From positions 629,040-693,039 of the forward strand of contig CAJJCY010000002.1 of NCBI GenBank assembly GCA_905182865.1: 64,000 bases of DNA, read 5' to 3'. The notes under the pieces were generated by a model. It did no database searches. It was not told the origin of the DNA and saw only the letters and a program-made list of their open reading frames with translations. The DNA comes from an uncultured SAR324 cluster bacterium (GTDB taxonomy: Bacteria; SAR324; NAC60-12). Positions 17,914-27,135 of the stretch are shown here, in pieces (position 1 is the first letter of the stretch; every line of letters starts with the position of its first letter). A program made the position numbers and the translations under genes.

Positions 17914-20316
17914 ATGTCCACTAATACACTGGAACAATTAAAACTGGCCAAATCCGCTCTTGAGGCTGAGAGAAAAACTGTATCTCATGTTCAGGAAGCT
18001 GTAAAGGCAACAAAAGATATTACTCAATTTGTTAAAATTGCACTGAGTAAAGAAAATCGCTGGATTTTTCAGGCCGGTGAAAAGGATAGTATAGTTTCAA
18101 TTCTGGGGGAGATCAACCGAACCAACAAGGAACTGTATAATAAATGCCGCACTCCGGAGCTTTTTAATAGAGATGCAACTCGTTATTTAAAAATGAAAAA
18201 TCATATAATCCGCAAGTCTGAGTGCATCCATTTTAGTCTGGATCAAGGATTTTATGCCACGGCACCACTTGGATTTTCTGCCGGAAAAGCAATTGAATTA
18301 TCTCTGAAACAAATCCGGAAAATACGTGACGGTCACCAGCAAGGAAAATGGATACGATTGCCAATTGATGTAAATGTAGATGATTCTGCAAAAACTGAAG
18401 TTGAAAAAATATACTCAGAGAGCGCACCACTTGCAGAAAAATTACTCAAAAATGAAAATATTGGTAACTTTGATCCACCAATGACCATAGAAGAAGTTCA
18501 ATCTGTTTATAAGTTTTTCCATAATGTTAGCCAAATCCAGGAATTGGAGCAGCAAGCACTGACGGATGCTCTTTCAAAAAAAACGCCTGCGGAACAGTCT
18601 ACTCCAAATGAAATTCTGGACAAACTTTCCAGTTTTGAAAGAAAGCTTAAAAATGTAAGAGTTCCGACCTCAAAAAATATTCCGGACTGGGGTATTCATC
18701 TGTACGAAATGTCACTTACGGATATGACCCTCCGTATGCATCTGCTCCGTATCCCTTTTGAACCATTGGGATTTCTTAATAGACATTTGAAAATACTTGA
18801 AGAGCAAAAAGACAGTGATGGTATTGAGAAAAGCATCTCAAGCTTCCATGATAATGCTGTACAGGAACTGGAGAAACTGCAACTTTTTAGTGAGTCTTTT
18901 GCAGGTGTTGACGAAACTTTACAGGAAGTGACAGGAATTCTACAAAACCTTTCAATCTGCTTTGGAAAGATTTATCACAATGCATCTTCACAAACTATCA
19001 CCAATTCTTTCCTGATCAAAGTCCTTGAACTGATCAAAGGTATGCTGGAAAAAGGTGGTCGCGTTGCTGACTCAAAGAGCGATACATTGATTAAATTACA
19101 TCAAAGTGTCAATGATGTTGACTTGTTTGATGACCCAATTACAGAAGGAATGATTCATTCGCTGGACTTACTTGAACAAGGCAAAGAAGCGATGAGTCAG
19201 TATTGTGACAAACTTAAAACCTTTTTGGAAACACTTTCAAATGCCTCTGACTGGGACTCCAGGCAGACTTATAAATTCTTGAAGAACGCTTATGATGAAA
19301 ATGCGAGTTTAACCTCAGCATCAATGTTTTTTGGAAGTATAACTAAAACATGTGTTTTGTTGAAAAGCTCCATCAAGGAAGTCGAATCAATGTGGCTGCA
19401 ACTAGCTAAGTTGCGAGAACAAAAACTTGACTCAAGGGCCTTGTATGAGCAAACAATAGCACTCTTGGGACAGGACACGGGATTTTCTGAAAATAGTTTG
19501 CGGCAAAGAGCGGATCAGGTGGAGGAGTTGAATTGGATACTGGATGAAATGTTAGGTCTTGGGGTACAGGAGGAACAGCGTTTTGTCGATGAACTTCATT
19601 CAGAGTTAATACCAGTCGGTGACAGGATTAAAGCTCATAGAATAAAAGAATCTGCAAGAAAAGTAGAGTTGGCAAGCACTAATAGAAAAATCAGAGCAAG
19701 ATCCTATTGTGGTAAAATCCAGGTTAGAAAAACAAAAAAATCTGAAAAATCCAGTGAGCTTGCTACTGGCAATAAAAAACCAAGTTTACGATCCTTTCCA
19801 GCCATTTCAAATGATTGCTCTGAAAAAAGCCTGCAAAGAAATGACATCATCCGAGGGTAAAATGATATATCAGGTGTTGACAAACACACACATATTTTTC
19901 ACCCTGTTGAACAAAATGGAAAGTTCATTTAAACAAGGTGAAGGACTTGAAAATGAACTGGAACAGGATTTAGCTAGAAGCAAAACAACACAGGAATTTT
20001 TGATGAATTTTGCAAGATTGAAATTTTTACCTCATGGTTATTGTAGCGAAAACAATATCCCCTTTGATTACAATGAAGAAAAGAAGCAATTTGAGGTCCC
20101 GGAGGTGGATCAAAAAACAAGCTTAAAATTACTAATAGTTCTACCGCTACACCCATGGACATTTTCAGTCGACTGATTCGAGTGTTCTTGGGTTTAGATG
20201 ATTCTAATACGCTTGCTGCCATAATGCCCCCGCAAACTTTATCCATTATGGAGGACGATTTTATGCTTAAAAGAAAAGATCGAAAAGCCGTTGAGGAAGG
20301 ATTGCAATCGACGTGA
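17914..20316 (+). CDS. Large orphan coiled-coil protein, two frameshifts
   Basis: I do not recognise a family. The first frame (17914 to about 19720) gives about 600 residues of mainly helical sequence with long polar coiled-coil stretches (LEQLKLAKSALEAERKTVSH, SSFERKLKNVRVP, LLEQGKEAMSQYCDKLKTFL) and no signal peptide. Around 19715-19800 it becomes unnaturally basic, and the overlapping frame takes over (NPVSLLLAIKNQVYDPFQPF, MIALKKACKEM). Near 20125 a second shift leads to ITNSSTATPMDIFSRLIRVF and LGLDDSNTLAAIM, ending at 20316. The corrected protein has about 800 residues. A cytoplasmic structural or scaffolding role is possible but unproven. It stands alone between divergent dxs and convergent genes. 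Confidence 0.6.
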
Positions 20317-20326
20317 ATTCCAATAA

Positions 20327-20518
20327 AGTAATGATCCCACTGCATTTATAGGCAGTCAGTACGTATCACATGCAGTAGAAGCAAATCTCCCCTTGAGCAT
20401 AGATCTGACAATCTGGCTGATTGCTCCGCTCGCTAACGTAGTTATATGCAGGATTCTGGGTTTGTGGATTGCCGGACAGAGACTGCAGGGGACACCATGG
20501 GGGAAAATTCGCTCTTGA
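20327..20518 (+). pseudogene. Possible gene fragment with one membrane segment
   Basis: A 63-codon frame open between stops encodes a protein-like stretch containing LTIWLIAPLANVVICRILGL and ending WIAGQRLQGTPWGKIRS. There is no ATG; a TTG at about 20390 would give 41 residues. It could be the tail of a decayed membrane protein, or a further frame of the upstream large protein. No family is recognised. Confidence 0.25.
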
Positions 20519-20548
20519 TTAATGCTTAACATCCCGCAATAGTGGGCA

Positions 20549-20815
20549 TCATTTCAGTTGGCTGTCCTTATTCCCACTTCGATTGTAATAACTGATCGCG
20601 GTCTGCTTTTTTTCTAATTCCTCCTGACATTGAATGCATAGTCGTACACCCGGTACTGCTTTCCGCCGGGCAGCCGGAATTTCAATTTCGCATTCCTCAC
20701 ATTTGATAAAACTTTCCCCTTCTGGTAAGCGACTTCGTGCTAATTGAACAGCATCTTCAACTGTAGCCTCAATTTGCTCCTGTACCGCCCCTTCACGGGC
20801 CCATCCTACAGCCAT
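20549..20815 (-). CDS. DksA/TraR-family C4 zinc-finger protein
   Basis: 88 residues. An N-terminal helix (GAVQEQIEATVEDAVQLARS) is followed by FIKCEECEIEIPAARRKAVPG and LCIQCQEELE, the C-x2-C...C-x2-C zinc finger with the conserved IPxARRKAxPGxxLC core of the DksA/TraR family. It is much shorter than DksA (about 150 residues) and lacks the long coiled coil, so it resembles YbiI/TraR-type proteins that bind RNA polymerase through the secondary channel. Single-gene unit; convergent with the large coiled-coil gene. Confidence 0.88.
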   Translation of the reverse strand: MAVGWAREGAVQEQIEATVEDAVQLARSRLPEGESFIKCEECEIEIPAARRKAVPGVRLCIQCQEELEKKQTAISYYNRSGNKDSQLK

Positions 20816-21318
20816 TTTGACCTAAAATAATAATCCCGAAAATATGTTAATTCACCAAGAATTAAGTCCTGTTTATCAGTTAATAATTTTTCAACAATTG
20901 ATGAATAATATGTACGACTCAATTGGTTCCTTCTGTTTTAATGATAATTAAATATTATAAACATGATAATTGTTCTACGAATATTTTTTCTGATCAATAC
21001 ACAAAATAATCAGAGGGTACTAGACAGTTTATCAAATACAATATCAATCAGCGTATTATCACACAAACTCAATGTTAACACAAAATTCCAAGAAAACTTT
21101 GCCTGCGTCATTTGCAATACTTCTTTAATTAAAAGAACCATACCCATACCCAATATATGGATCGTATAAATTCCAATTATTACCCCATCCAAAACCATTG
21201 TTATTGTTTAAATTAATAGTAATAACAACTACTCTACGGAAAGGGGTTGAGTGTCGAATCTGACTCAGATAGAATATCCTGCACGAAGAGAAATCAATCA
21301 AGTTTGAAAAAGATTTAA
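20816..21318. other. AT-rich intergenic region upstream of mutM, with a decayed minus-strand fragment
   Basis: About 500 bases without a convincing gene. On the minus strand between about 21316 and 21125 a frame open without an ATG reads TPFRRVVVITINLNNNNGFG followed by WGNNWNLYDPYIGYGYGSFN and a TAA. A Gly/Tyr/Asn-rich tail like this is typical of the C-terminus of small exported lipoproteins (for example DUF4136-type), so it may be the remnant of one. The mutM promoter must lie in the last part of this region. Confidence 0.3.
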
Positions 21319-22137
21319 ATGCCGGAACTACCTGAAGTCGAAACTGTCGTTCGAGAATTACGTGAAGAAATATGTGGAGACATTATTTCATCAGTTGAAA
21401 TATTCCGCAGTAATCCAATTGTGCAGGGAGACCTGGATACGTTTCAGGAACAATTGTGTGGAAGAAAATTTATGGATGTTAAACGTCGGGCAAAATACCT
21501 GATTTTTGATTTAGAACCAAAAAGATATTTAGTTGCTCATTTACGAATGACTGGGAAATTCATAGTCAGTGAGCCTCTACTGGAACCGACAAAACATAAT
21601 CGTGTCTGGTTTAACTTAGAAAGTGGACGGCAGATGATATTTGATGATATTCGCTGCTTTGGAACTCTGGAAGTATATGATGATTTAGCTGACTCAAAGT
21701 CCTTGCAAAAACTTGGGATTGAACCTCTTTCGAAAGCTATGACTCTAGGTTATTTCATAAAAAATCTTGGATCCTCCAAGCGAGAAATTAAATCAGTAAT
21801 GCTGGATCAAAAAATAATTGCTGGACTGGGTAACATTTATGTTTCAGAAATATTGTTCCGCTCCAGGATAAATCCTCAGCGAAGTACAGGCAGCATTAAT
21901 AAAAAAGAATGGTCGTTGATTATAAAATACACAAAATATATTCTGCAAGAAGCGATAAAGAATAATGGTACAACTATTTCTGATTTCCGCAGAGTTGATG
22001 ATAAAACTGGGGCATTTCAACAATTTCTGCAGGTTTATGATAAAAAGGGAATGCCCTGCACAGAATGTGGAACGCCTATTCAACGAATAGTGCAGCAGCA
22101 AAGGAGCACTTTTTTTTGTCCAGAATGCCAACGGTGA
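21319..22137 (+). CDS. mutM: Formamidopyrimidine-DNA glycosylase
   Basis: 272 residues, standard Fpg length. It removes oxidised purines such as 8-oxoguanine and nicks the strand. The N-terminus is PELPEVETVVREL with the catalytic Pro2 and Glu3 after Met removal; the beta-hairpin Lys is in LRMTGKFIV (about residue 78), the helix-two-turn-helix contains GLGNIYVSEILFRSRI with Pro-Gln-Arg, and the C-terminal zinc finger is CTECGTPIQR...FFCPEC. All expected catalytic and metal-binding residues are present. The next gene starts 13 bases later. Confidence 0.95.
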   Translation: MPELPEVETVVRELREEICGDIISSVEIFRSNPIVQGDLDTFQEQLCGRKFMDVKRRAKYLIFDLEPKRYLVAHLRMTGKFIVSEPLLEPTKHNRVWFNLESGRQMIFDDIRCFGTLEVYDDLADSKSLQKLGIEPLSKAMTLGYFIKNLGSSKREIKSVMLDQKIIAGLGNIYVSEILFRSRINPQRSTGSINKKEWSLIIKYTKYILQEAIKNNGTTISDFRRVDDKTGAFQQFLQVYDKKGMPCTECGTPIQRIVQQQRSTFFCPECQR

Positions 22138-22150
22138 CAAAATATTTTAT

Positions 22151-23047
22151 ATGAAGCTATTCTTAAAAATATTTATTCTAATTTTGTTGCTCTGTTCCAG
22201 TTCAGTGACTTTGTGGGGCCAGCAGCAAAATATAATTCTTACCGGTAGTCAAAATACTGGATCATATATTTTTGCTAATGAGCTGGCGCGTCTTTGGAGT
22301 TCATCCAAAACCAGTCGCAAAATAGAATTCGTGATACATCCTGAAATTTCGCCCGAGAGTCGTCTGACACAATTAGAGAATAACAGGGTTACACTGGCGA
22401 TTATTGATGCTGCAGTCGCACACAAAGAATTAAAAAAACACCCAGGTTTGCGTGTTCTTACCGTTCTTTGGCAGAACTGGTTGTATGTCATGGGTACAGT
22501 TCCCGGACCTCTACTCTCACTTGAAAGCACCCAAACTTTGCTTGTACATGATAATTCGTTTTATTTCGCGAAAGTCTGGAAGAATTTAGCACCGCAAACA
22601 AAAATTAACTGGTTCAATACTGAGAGCATTCCAAATTTTTCAGAAGGTTTTTCTGAAGAAGTGCTTGCTTTCACCGGTCCTGCTCCATTGAAAGAAGTCA
22701 ACGACTGGCTGGAACAGTTTCCGGGAATCCGGCTTTTATCATTAAATCAGCAGTTGATTCAAGCTTTGCGGTTAAAATTCTCCTGGCTGATTACACAAAA
22801 ACTTCCTGCCAATAAATATCATTATCAAATAGAAGAATTGGAGGGAGTGGCTTGGTATCCTGTTTTGGTGGTACGCAGGGATTTTTCTCAAAAACACGCA
22901 AAAATATTGCTGAACCTGATTTTTTCACAAAGCAAAGCTCTTAACCCGAATGTACTTTTTCAAAGTTTACTCCCTACAAACAACATAGCTTTTAAAAAGA
23001 TTTACGCTTATCATGCTGCAGCAAAAAAAATGTTACGCTTTAAATGA
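22151..23047 (+). CDS. Periplasmic TAXI/NMT1-like solute-binding protein
   Basis: 298 residues with a signal peptide (FLKIFILILLLCSSSVTLWGQ). The mature start NIILTGSQNTGSYIFANELARLW matches the opening of TAXI-family TRAP transporter binding proteins (xxxTGxxxGxYYxxxxxLA), and LTQLENNRVTLAIIDAAVA matches the following pattern. No TRAP membrane subunit is adjacent, so it may act as an orphan receptor. It sits between mutM and rsmH and overlaps rsmH by ATGA, so it is co-transcribed and translationally coupled with ribosome-maturation genes, an unusual context. Confidence 0.75.
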   Translation: MKLFLKIFILILLLCSSSVTLWGQQQNIILTGSQNTGSYIFANELARLWSSSKTSRKIEFVIHPEISPESRLTQLENNRVTLAIIDAAVAHKELKKHPGLRVLTVLWQNWLYVMGTVPGPLLSLESTQTLLVHDNSFYFAKVWKNLAPQTKINWFNTESIPNFSEGFSEEVLAFTGPAPLKEVNDWLEQFPGIRLLSLNQQLIQALRLKFSWLITQKLPANKYHYQIEELEGVAWYPVLVVRRDFSQKHAKILLNLIFSQSKALNPNVLFQSLLPTNNIAFKKIYAYHAAAKKMLRFK

Positions 23048-23994
23048 AAATGCAGTTTGAACATATTTCAGTTTTAACACAAGAAGTGGTTGATTTTGCC
23101 CCGGAATCAACACAAACAATTCTGGATTGTACTCTTGGCGGAGGGGGACACAGCAGGTTCTTGTTGGAAAATTTTCCGGACGCAAAGCTGTACGGAATTG
23201 ATAGAGATGCGCTTGCTGTAAAAGCTGCAGCGGAAAGATTGAAGACATACGAAAAGCAAACCAAACTGGGTCAGGCCAGTTTTTCTGAACTTCCTGAATT
23301 TTTTGCCGAATGCGGTGAGCCTGTTTTTGATTATATTTTGGCTGATTTAGGCCTTTCAAGTGAGCAGCTGGCACGTGCTGAGAGGGGATTTTCTTTTTTG
23401 CGGGAAGGACCTCTTGACATGCGAATGGATCCGGATCGTCAGCAGATCACTGCTGCACATTTGGTCAATAATTCCAGTGAACAAGAATTGCTCAAGATTT
23501 TGCGAAATTTTGGTGAAGAACGTTTTGCTAGGAAAATTGTGGGCAAGATACTGGAATTCAGAGAAAAAAATCCATTGAAAACAACAAAGGAGCTTGCCCA
23601 ACTTGTTAGCAGTGTCATCCCAAGGCGGTTGCAAAAACAGGGGTTAAATCCTGCAACTTTGACTTTTCAGGCCCTTAGAATTGCTGTTAACGACGAACTG
23701 CAAGAACTTGAAGTTTTGTTGAAGCAGATTCCATCACTATTAAAAAAGGACGGTCGTGTGGCCTTAATCTCATTTCATTCTCTGGAGGACCGCATTGTCA
23801 AACACCAGTTCAGGAAATGGGAAAATCCCTGCGTTTGTCCAACCGATCTGCCATACTGCATTTGCGGTGAAAAACCACGGGGACAAGTCCTGACCAGAAG
23901 GCCGGTAAATGCTACTAAAAAAGAGGTTGCCGATAATCCCAGAAGCCGGAGTGCCCACTTGCGAGTATTTGCAGTTGAAAAAACAGTCCTATGA
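23044..23994 (+). CDS. rsmH: 16S rRNA (cytosine-1402-N4)-methyltransferase
   Basis: 316 residues of MraW/RsmH, which methylates C1402 in the ribosomal P site using SAM. Seen are FEHISVLTQEVVDF at the start, the SAM loop DCTLGGGGHSR, YILADLGLSSEQLARAERGF, DMRMDP, and the end motif ISFHSLEDRIVKHQFRKW. It usually starts the dcw cluster; here no ftsL or ftsI follows. Its start overlaps the stop of the upstream gene by four bases, and its stop overlaps ybeY the same way. Confidence 0.96.
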   Translation: MKMQFEHISVLTQEVVDFAPESTQTILDCTLGGGGHSRFLLENFPDAKLYGIDRDALAVKAAAERLKTYEKQTKLGQASFSELPEFFAECGEPVFDYILADLGLSSEQLARAERGFSFLREGPLDMRMDPDRQQITAAHLVNNSSEQELLKILRNFGEERFARKIVGKILEFREKNPLKTTKELAQLVSSVIPRRLQKQGLNPATLTFQALRIAVNDELQELEVLLKQIPSLLKKDGRVALISFHSLEDRIVKHQFRKWENPCVCPTDLPYCICGEKPRGQVLTRRPVNATKKEVADNPRSRSAHLRVFAVEKTVL

Positions 23995-24479
23995 TTGAAA
24001 TTCGCTGTGATGAAAAATGGGAAAACTTGATTAACAAATCCGAACTTCAAAATATACTTACAATTTTTCTAAAATATTTGTATGCAGGAGAACGTGGAAT
24101 TTCTTTATATATCACAAATGATTCAGTAATTCAAAAACTGAACAAAGAATTCCGTGGAAAAGATTGTCCCACAGATATTTTGTCATGGGCTTATGATGAA
24201 GATGATCCGGGAATGTTTGAAGCCCAAATGAGTGAGGCTGAATTGGAAAACTCAGAAAGTACAGGGGTAGCCGGGGAACTGGTCCTTTCTGGAGAACGTG
24301 TCAGTCAGCAGGCTACTGAAAATGGATGGGATTTTGAGACGGAACTTATTCGCTTGCTGGCACATGGCTGTGCTCATCTGGCAGGATGGAATCACGAACA
24401 ATCTTCGGAGGAAGCAAGTGAAATGCTGGAAATGGAAACTGAGTTATTGAAAAAAGTTGGACTGACAAACATATATTAA
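23991..24479 (+). CDS. ybeY: Endoribonuclease YbeY
   Basis: 162 residues. The metal-binding motif HGCAHLAGWNH supplies three His in the H-x3-H-x5-H arrangement that defines YbeY, a zinc metalloprotein of 16S rRNA maturation and ribosome quality control. The strand/helix block FRGKDCPTDILSWAYDEDD precedes it (the family consensus is R..D.PTDVLSFP). It overlaps rsmH by ATGA, so the last three genes of this operon are coupled. The acidic insert between the two motifs is longer than average. Confidence 0.93.
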   Translation: MIEIRCDEKWENLINKSELQNILTIFLKYLYAGERGISLYITNDSVIQKLNKEFRGKDCPTDILSWAYDEDDPGMFEAQMSEAELENSESTGVAGELVLSGERVSQQATENGWDFETELIRLLAHGCAHLAGWNHEQSSEEASEMLEMETELLKKVGLTNIY

Positions 24480-24504
24480 TCTGACTATTTTAGTAACAGT
24501 CAGA
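24480..24504 (+). terminator. Possible terminator hairpin after ybeY
   Basis: Perfect 7-base arms TCTGACT and AGTCAGA around an 11-base loop begin immediately after the ybeY stop, followed by an AT-rich run. Its position between convergent genes suits a terminator, but no long T tract follows. Confidence 0.4.
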
Positions 24505-25167
24505 ATTTAAACAGTCTCGAATGTAGTGCATTTTTTGAATTGCTTTCCGGAATTCAATTACTTCAGATTTCAGCGGTTCTGGTTTTTCCTGTTTCAGCAG
24601 CAGGCGGCAAAAAAAGTCAGCAATCGTTTCCATATTTTCCGGGTGCATTCCCTAACGTGTAATTTCCTGGGTCCCCAGACGTATCGCGTTAAAGTATCCT
24701 GGAACAGGAGGCAGTGGCAAACCAATTTTACTGGTGAATAGATTGGTTTTTTCCAAAGGCTTTGAGGCAGTATCGCCTCCACCATAAGTTGCTGCAGGCA
24801 GAGCTACGTGCAGGGAATTCGTGAATCCTTTTCCACTTACGTGAAACACTTCACATTCTCTAGTGTGAAGTGTTTCTGCAAGTGCTTTGGTGTTGAAAAT
24901 ACACATTTTCGTATATTCTCTTCCTTGTGTCAGCAAATCCAAAACGGGTATGACGATTGCTGCAGCTCGACTGAGATCAAAATTTGCCGTAAGTCCTGGG
25001 AAAGCAATTATGTCAAGACGCGCAGCCAGTTCTGCTGAACTCGTAAAAACCATTCTGGAGGGAGGACCTCCAAAACTTTTGTATGTTGAACCGGTCATTA
25101 AATCCGCACCTTCTTTGAGAGGTTTCTGGAATTCTCCACCTGCAATCAAACCACCTGCAATATTTTT
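24490..25167 (-). pseudogene. glyA: Serine hydroxymethyltransferase-like remnant
   Basis: Only the middle and C-terminal part of an SHMT-family protein is present: NIAGGLIAGGEFQ, then EGADLMTGSTYKSFGGPP holding the PLP-Lys region, AFPGLTANFDLSRAAA, and RLGTQEITR. An amber TAG at 24652-24654 replaces the residue (usually Trp) before GMHPENMETIADFFCRLLL, and this in-frame continuation runs to a TAA at 24490. Upstream of 25167 a TGA interrupts the frame and roughly the first 180 residues are missing. Truncation plus nonsense codon point to a dead copy. A functional glyA would be expected elsewhere. Confidence 0.75.
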
Positions 25168-25371
25168 TCATTTGAAGACCGAAAAAAGCAATTCCAAAAA
25201 ATGGTTGACATTCTTGACAAATTGATTGATAATCAACGTTGTTCAACGGAAAAGATGAGACTTTAATTGTACAAAAATATCATCTCAATATATTAATAAA
25301 TAAGAGTTTTTGGATATATTGAGTGAAAAACATTTTCCTGTATAAAAATAAAGAATCAACAAAAAAGTAAA

Positions 25372-25806
25372 ATGGAATTTGATGAAAAAATGGCTCAATG
25401 GCGCGAAAGTTCTGGTTTGACTCGCAAAGAATTTGCCAGAAAACTCAGTGTTTCGCTGACTGCTGTAAAGAATTGGGAAACTGGACACTCTACTCCAAAA
25501 CTTACTAAATATAGTGAAATTGCTAAAGTTTTAGCAATTGATGTGCGTGAGATGGGTTTGGATAATGACCTTGATCTTGACAGAATAGGTGATCGCATCA
25601 AATATGCCCGCTTGCTGAGAGGCATGTCGATTGAGGCATTTGCATATGAACATGGTTTTGCAATTCAAACTGTAAAAAGCTGGGAATCCCATGCAGCTGA
25701 AGTTACAGAAGCATCTCTTGAGCGAATTTCACGTGCATTGAAAATTCCATCCCCATTCTTTGATATGAAGAATGATCCCCACCAGGAATTGGCGGATCTA
25801 AAATAA
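25372..25806 (+). CDS. Regulator with two tandem XRE-type helix-turn-helix domains
   Basis: 144 residues. The first HTH (about residues 8-55) is GLTRKEFARKLSVSLTAVKNWETG; the second (about 72-120) is MSIEAFAYEHGFAIQTVKSW followed by a final helix LERISRALKIP. Both match the Cro/CI-family pattern, so the protein looks like two fused DNA-binding units without an effector domain. It precedes, in convergent orientation, the block of three paralogous lipoproteins. Targets are unknown. Confidence 0.8.
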   Translation: MEFDEKMAQWRESSGLTRKEFARKLSVSLTAVKNWETGHSTPKLTKYSEIAKVLAIDVREMGLDNDLDLDRIGDRIKYARLLRGMSIEAFAYEHGFAIQTVKSWESHAAEVTEASLERISRALKIPSPFFDMKNDPHQELADLK

Positions 25807-25841
25807 ACCAACTGGAAATCTGCATTTTTAGAGCACACAGT

Positions 25842-27056
25842 TTAGTTTCGTGTTCGTTTTACTGCATCTTTAAAATCTTGATTACTTGATTCTCGTTTTA
25901 ACGCGAGCTCATAGTGATTTCTCGCTTGTGGAATTTCTCCACTGGCCTCAAAAGCTAGACCAAGGTTGTATTCGTCTTTTGCAGTAAGCTCCTCCAAACC
26001 CTGAAGATAGGCAACAGCTTCCTGGTAGGCATTTCCTCTGATCAGTGTCGAAGCAACTGTATTCCCATCTTGAACAAGTAAATCTGCAGTTTCATGAAAA
26101 GGACTGATTTGTTTGACATATGTTTGGGCCACTTGACGTCCCAATTTGATCTTCAAATCCAAAGAGGTTTGTGGAACCTGGACATTCTGTTTCAGGTTGA
26201 ATCCTCTTGCAAAATATTCAGTAGGGTTTGTAAAGGACAAACCAGCACGGTCAATTCTTGAAAGAAAAGACGCGGAATTATCTTCATCCTGTTCAAATCC
26301 TTCTATAATTGCTGTCTTTATATTTCTTGGTAAATGTGAGGTATCGGGAGCACCACCCCACTTCCGCACATAGTAAGTGCGAATTATTTGAGGGGGAACG
26401 ACATCGATTCCATCACTTTTATTTATTAAAGTAAATTCAACTTCAAGCGTGGCTAATTGTTCCACATAAGGAGTTGGAATCAAAAATCCTGCTCCATAAG
26501 ATTCTGCTCCCATTGAAACTGCACTTGCCAGTAATGATTGCTCAAGGGTGGCACCCCTGTTTTTGATATTTGTAAAATAAGAAAGGGCCTCTTCGGATTC
26601 AATTATTCGCTCAAAATATTTGACTTTTCCTTGCAGGATTGCAACTTTTGCCGCATCCGGAAGTACACCGCTAAATCCGGTTTCCTTTCCGGTTGTGTTA
26701 ATCAACTTATACGGCGAATGAAGAGAAAGGTTGTGAACAAGAGCAGCCCTTAGCAAGTCTGCAATTTGAGACGCTTGTTCTTTGTTTGAATTGAACTTGG
26801 AGATAGTTGGTTTTAACAATTTATCACTTCTTGAAAAATTCTGGTTTGATCCAGATTCTACCGAACTTGGCAACTTGATTTGTCCAGATACAATTTTAAA
26901 TTTACCAATTTCAATGTAGTTAATGTTTTCAACACGTTGAGCTGCTGGACGTTCGATTTGGAAACTTACTTTTGGTGCACATCCTGTGAGTAAAAATACA
27001 CAAATGCTCAAAAGAACTGAATTCCTGATGTAAGTAGTCTCAATGTTTTCCCGCAT
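25842..27056 (-). CDS. Lipoprotein with C-terminal TPR, paralogue 3 of 3
   Basis: 404 residues from the ATG at 27056, chosen because it places the signal peptide directly before the lipobox LLTGC. The N-terminal half (NINYIEIGKFKI..., VAILQGKVKYFERI, LATLEVEFTLINKSDGIDVV) has the strand pattern of CsgG/TolB-N-like lipoproteins; the C-terminal end holds a TPR (EYNLGLAFEASGEIPQARNH). The same layout recurs in the two upstream genes, so the three arose by duplication. Expected to sit in the outer membrane facing the periplasm. It is last in the cluster and begins about 80 bases after its paralogue. Function unknown. Confidence 0.75.
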   Translation of the reverse strand: MRENIETTYIRNSVLLSICVFLLTGCAPKVSFQIERPAAQRVENINYIEIGKFKIVSGQIKLPSSVESGSNQNFSRSDKLLKPTISKFNSNKEQASQIADLLRAALVHNLSLHSPYKLINTTGKETGFSGVLPDAAKVAILQGKVKYFERIIESEEALSYFTNIKNRGATLEQSLLASAVSMGAESYGAGFLIPTPYVEQLATLEVEFTLINKSDGIDVVPPQIIRTYYVRKWGGAPDTSHLPRNIKTAIIEGFEQDEDNSASFLSRIDRAGLSFTNPTEYFARGFNLKQNVQVPQTSLDLKIKLGRQVAQTYVKQISPFHETADLLVQDGNTVASTLIRGNAYQEAVAYLQGLEELTAKDEYNLGLAFEASGEIPQARNHYELALKRESSNQDFKDAVKRTRN

Positions 27057-27135
27057 TGCAAAATTAAAGAAACGAATCATTTGAAAGGATATGAGTTTCA
27101 TAACATATGAGCAGTTGTAGATTGTTCCATAATCA

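Noticed and set aside
20963-21169. 68-codon plus-strand frame in the mutM upstream gap
   Set aside because: Low-complexity, AT-driven sequence with no support; the opposite strand has a better, though decayed, signal.
24652-24654. Pyrrolysine at the TAG in the glyA remnant
   Set aside because: The gene lacks its N-terminal part and SHMT proteins are not known to use pyrrolysine; a Trp TGG-to-TAG change is simpler.
25168-25170. Selenocysteine at the TGA upstream of the glyA fragment
   Set aside because: The position is not a Cys in SHMT proteins and no hairpin follows; it is part of the degraded N-terminal side.
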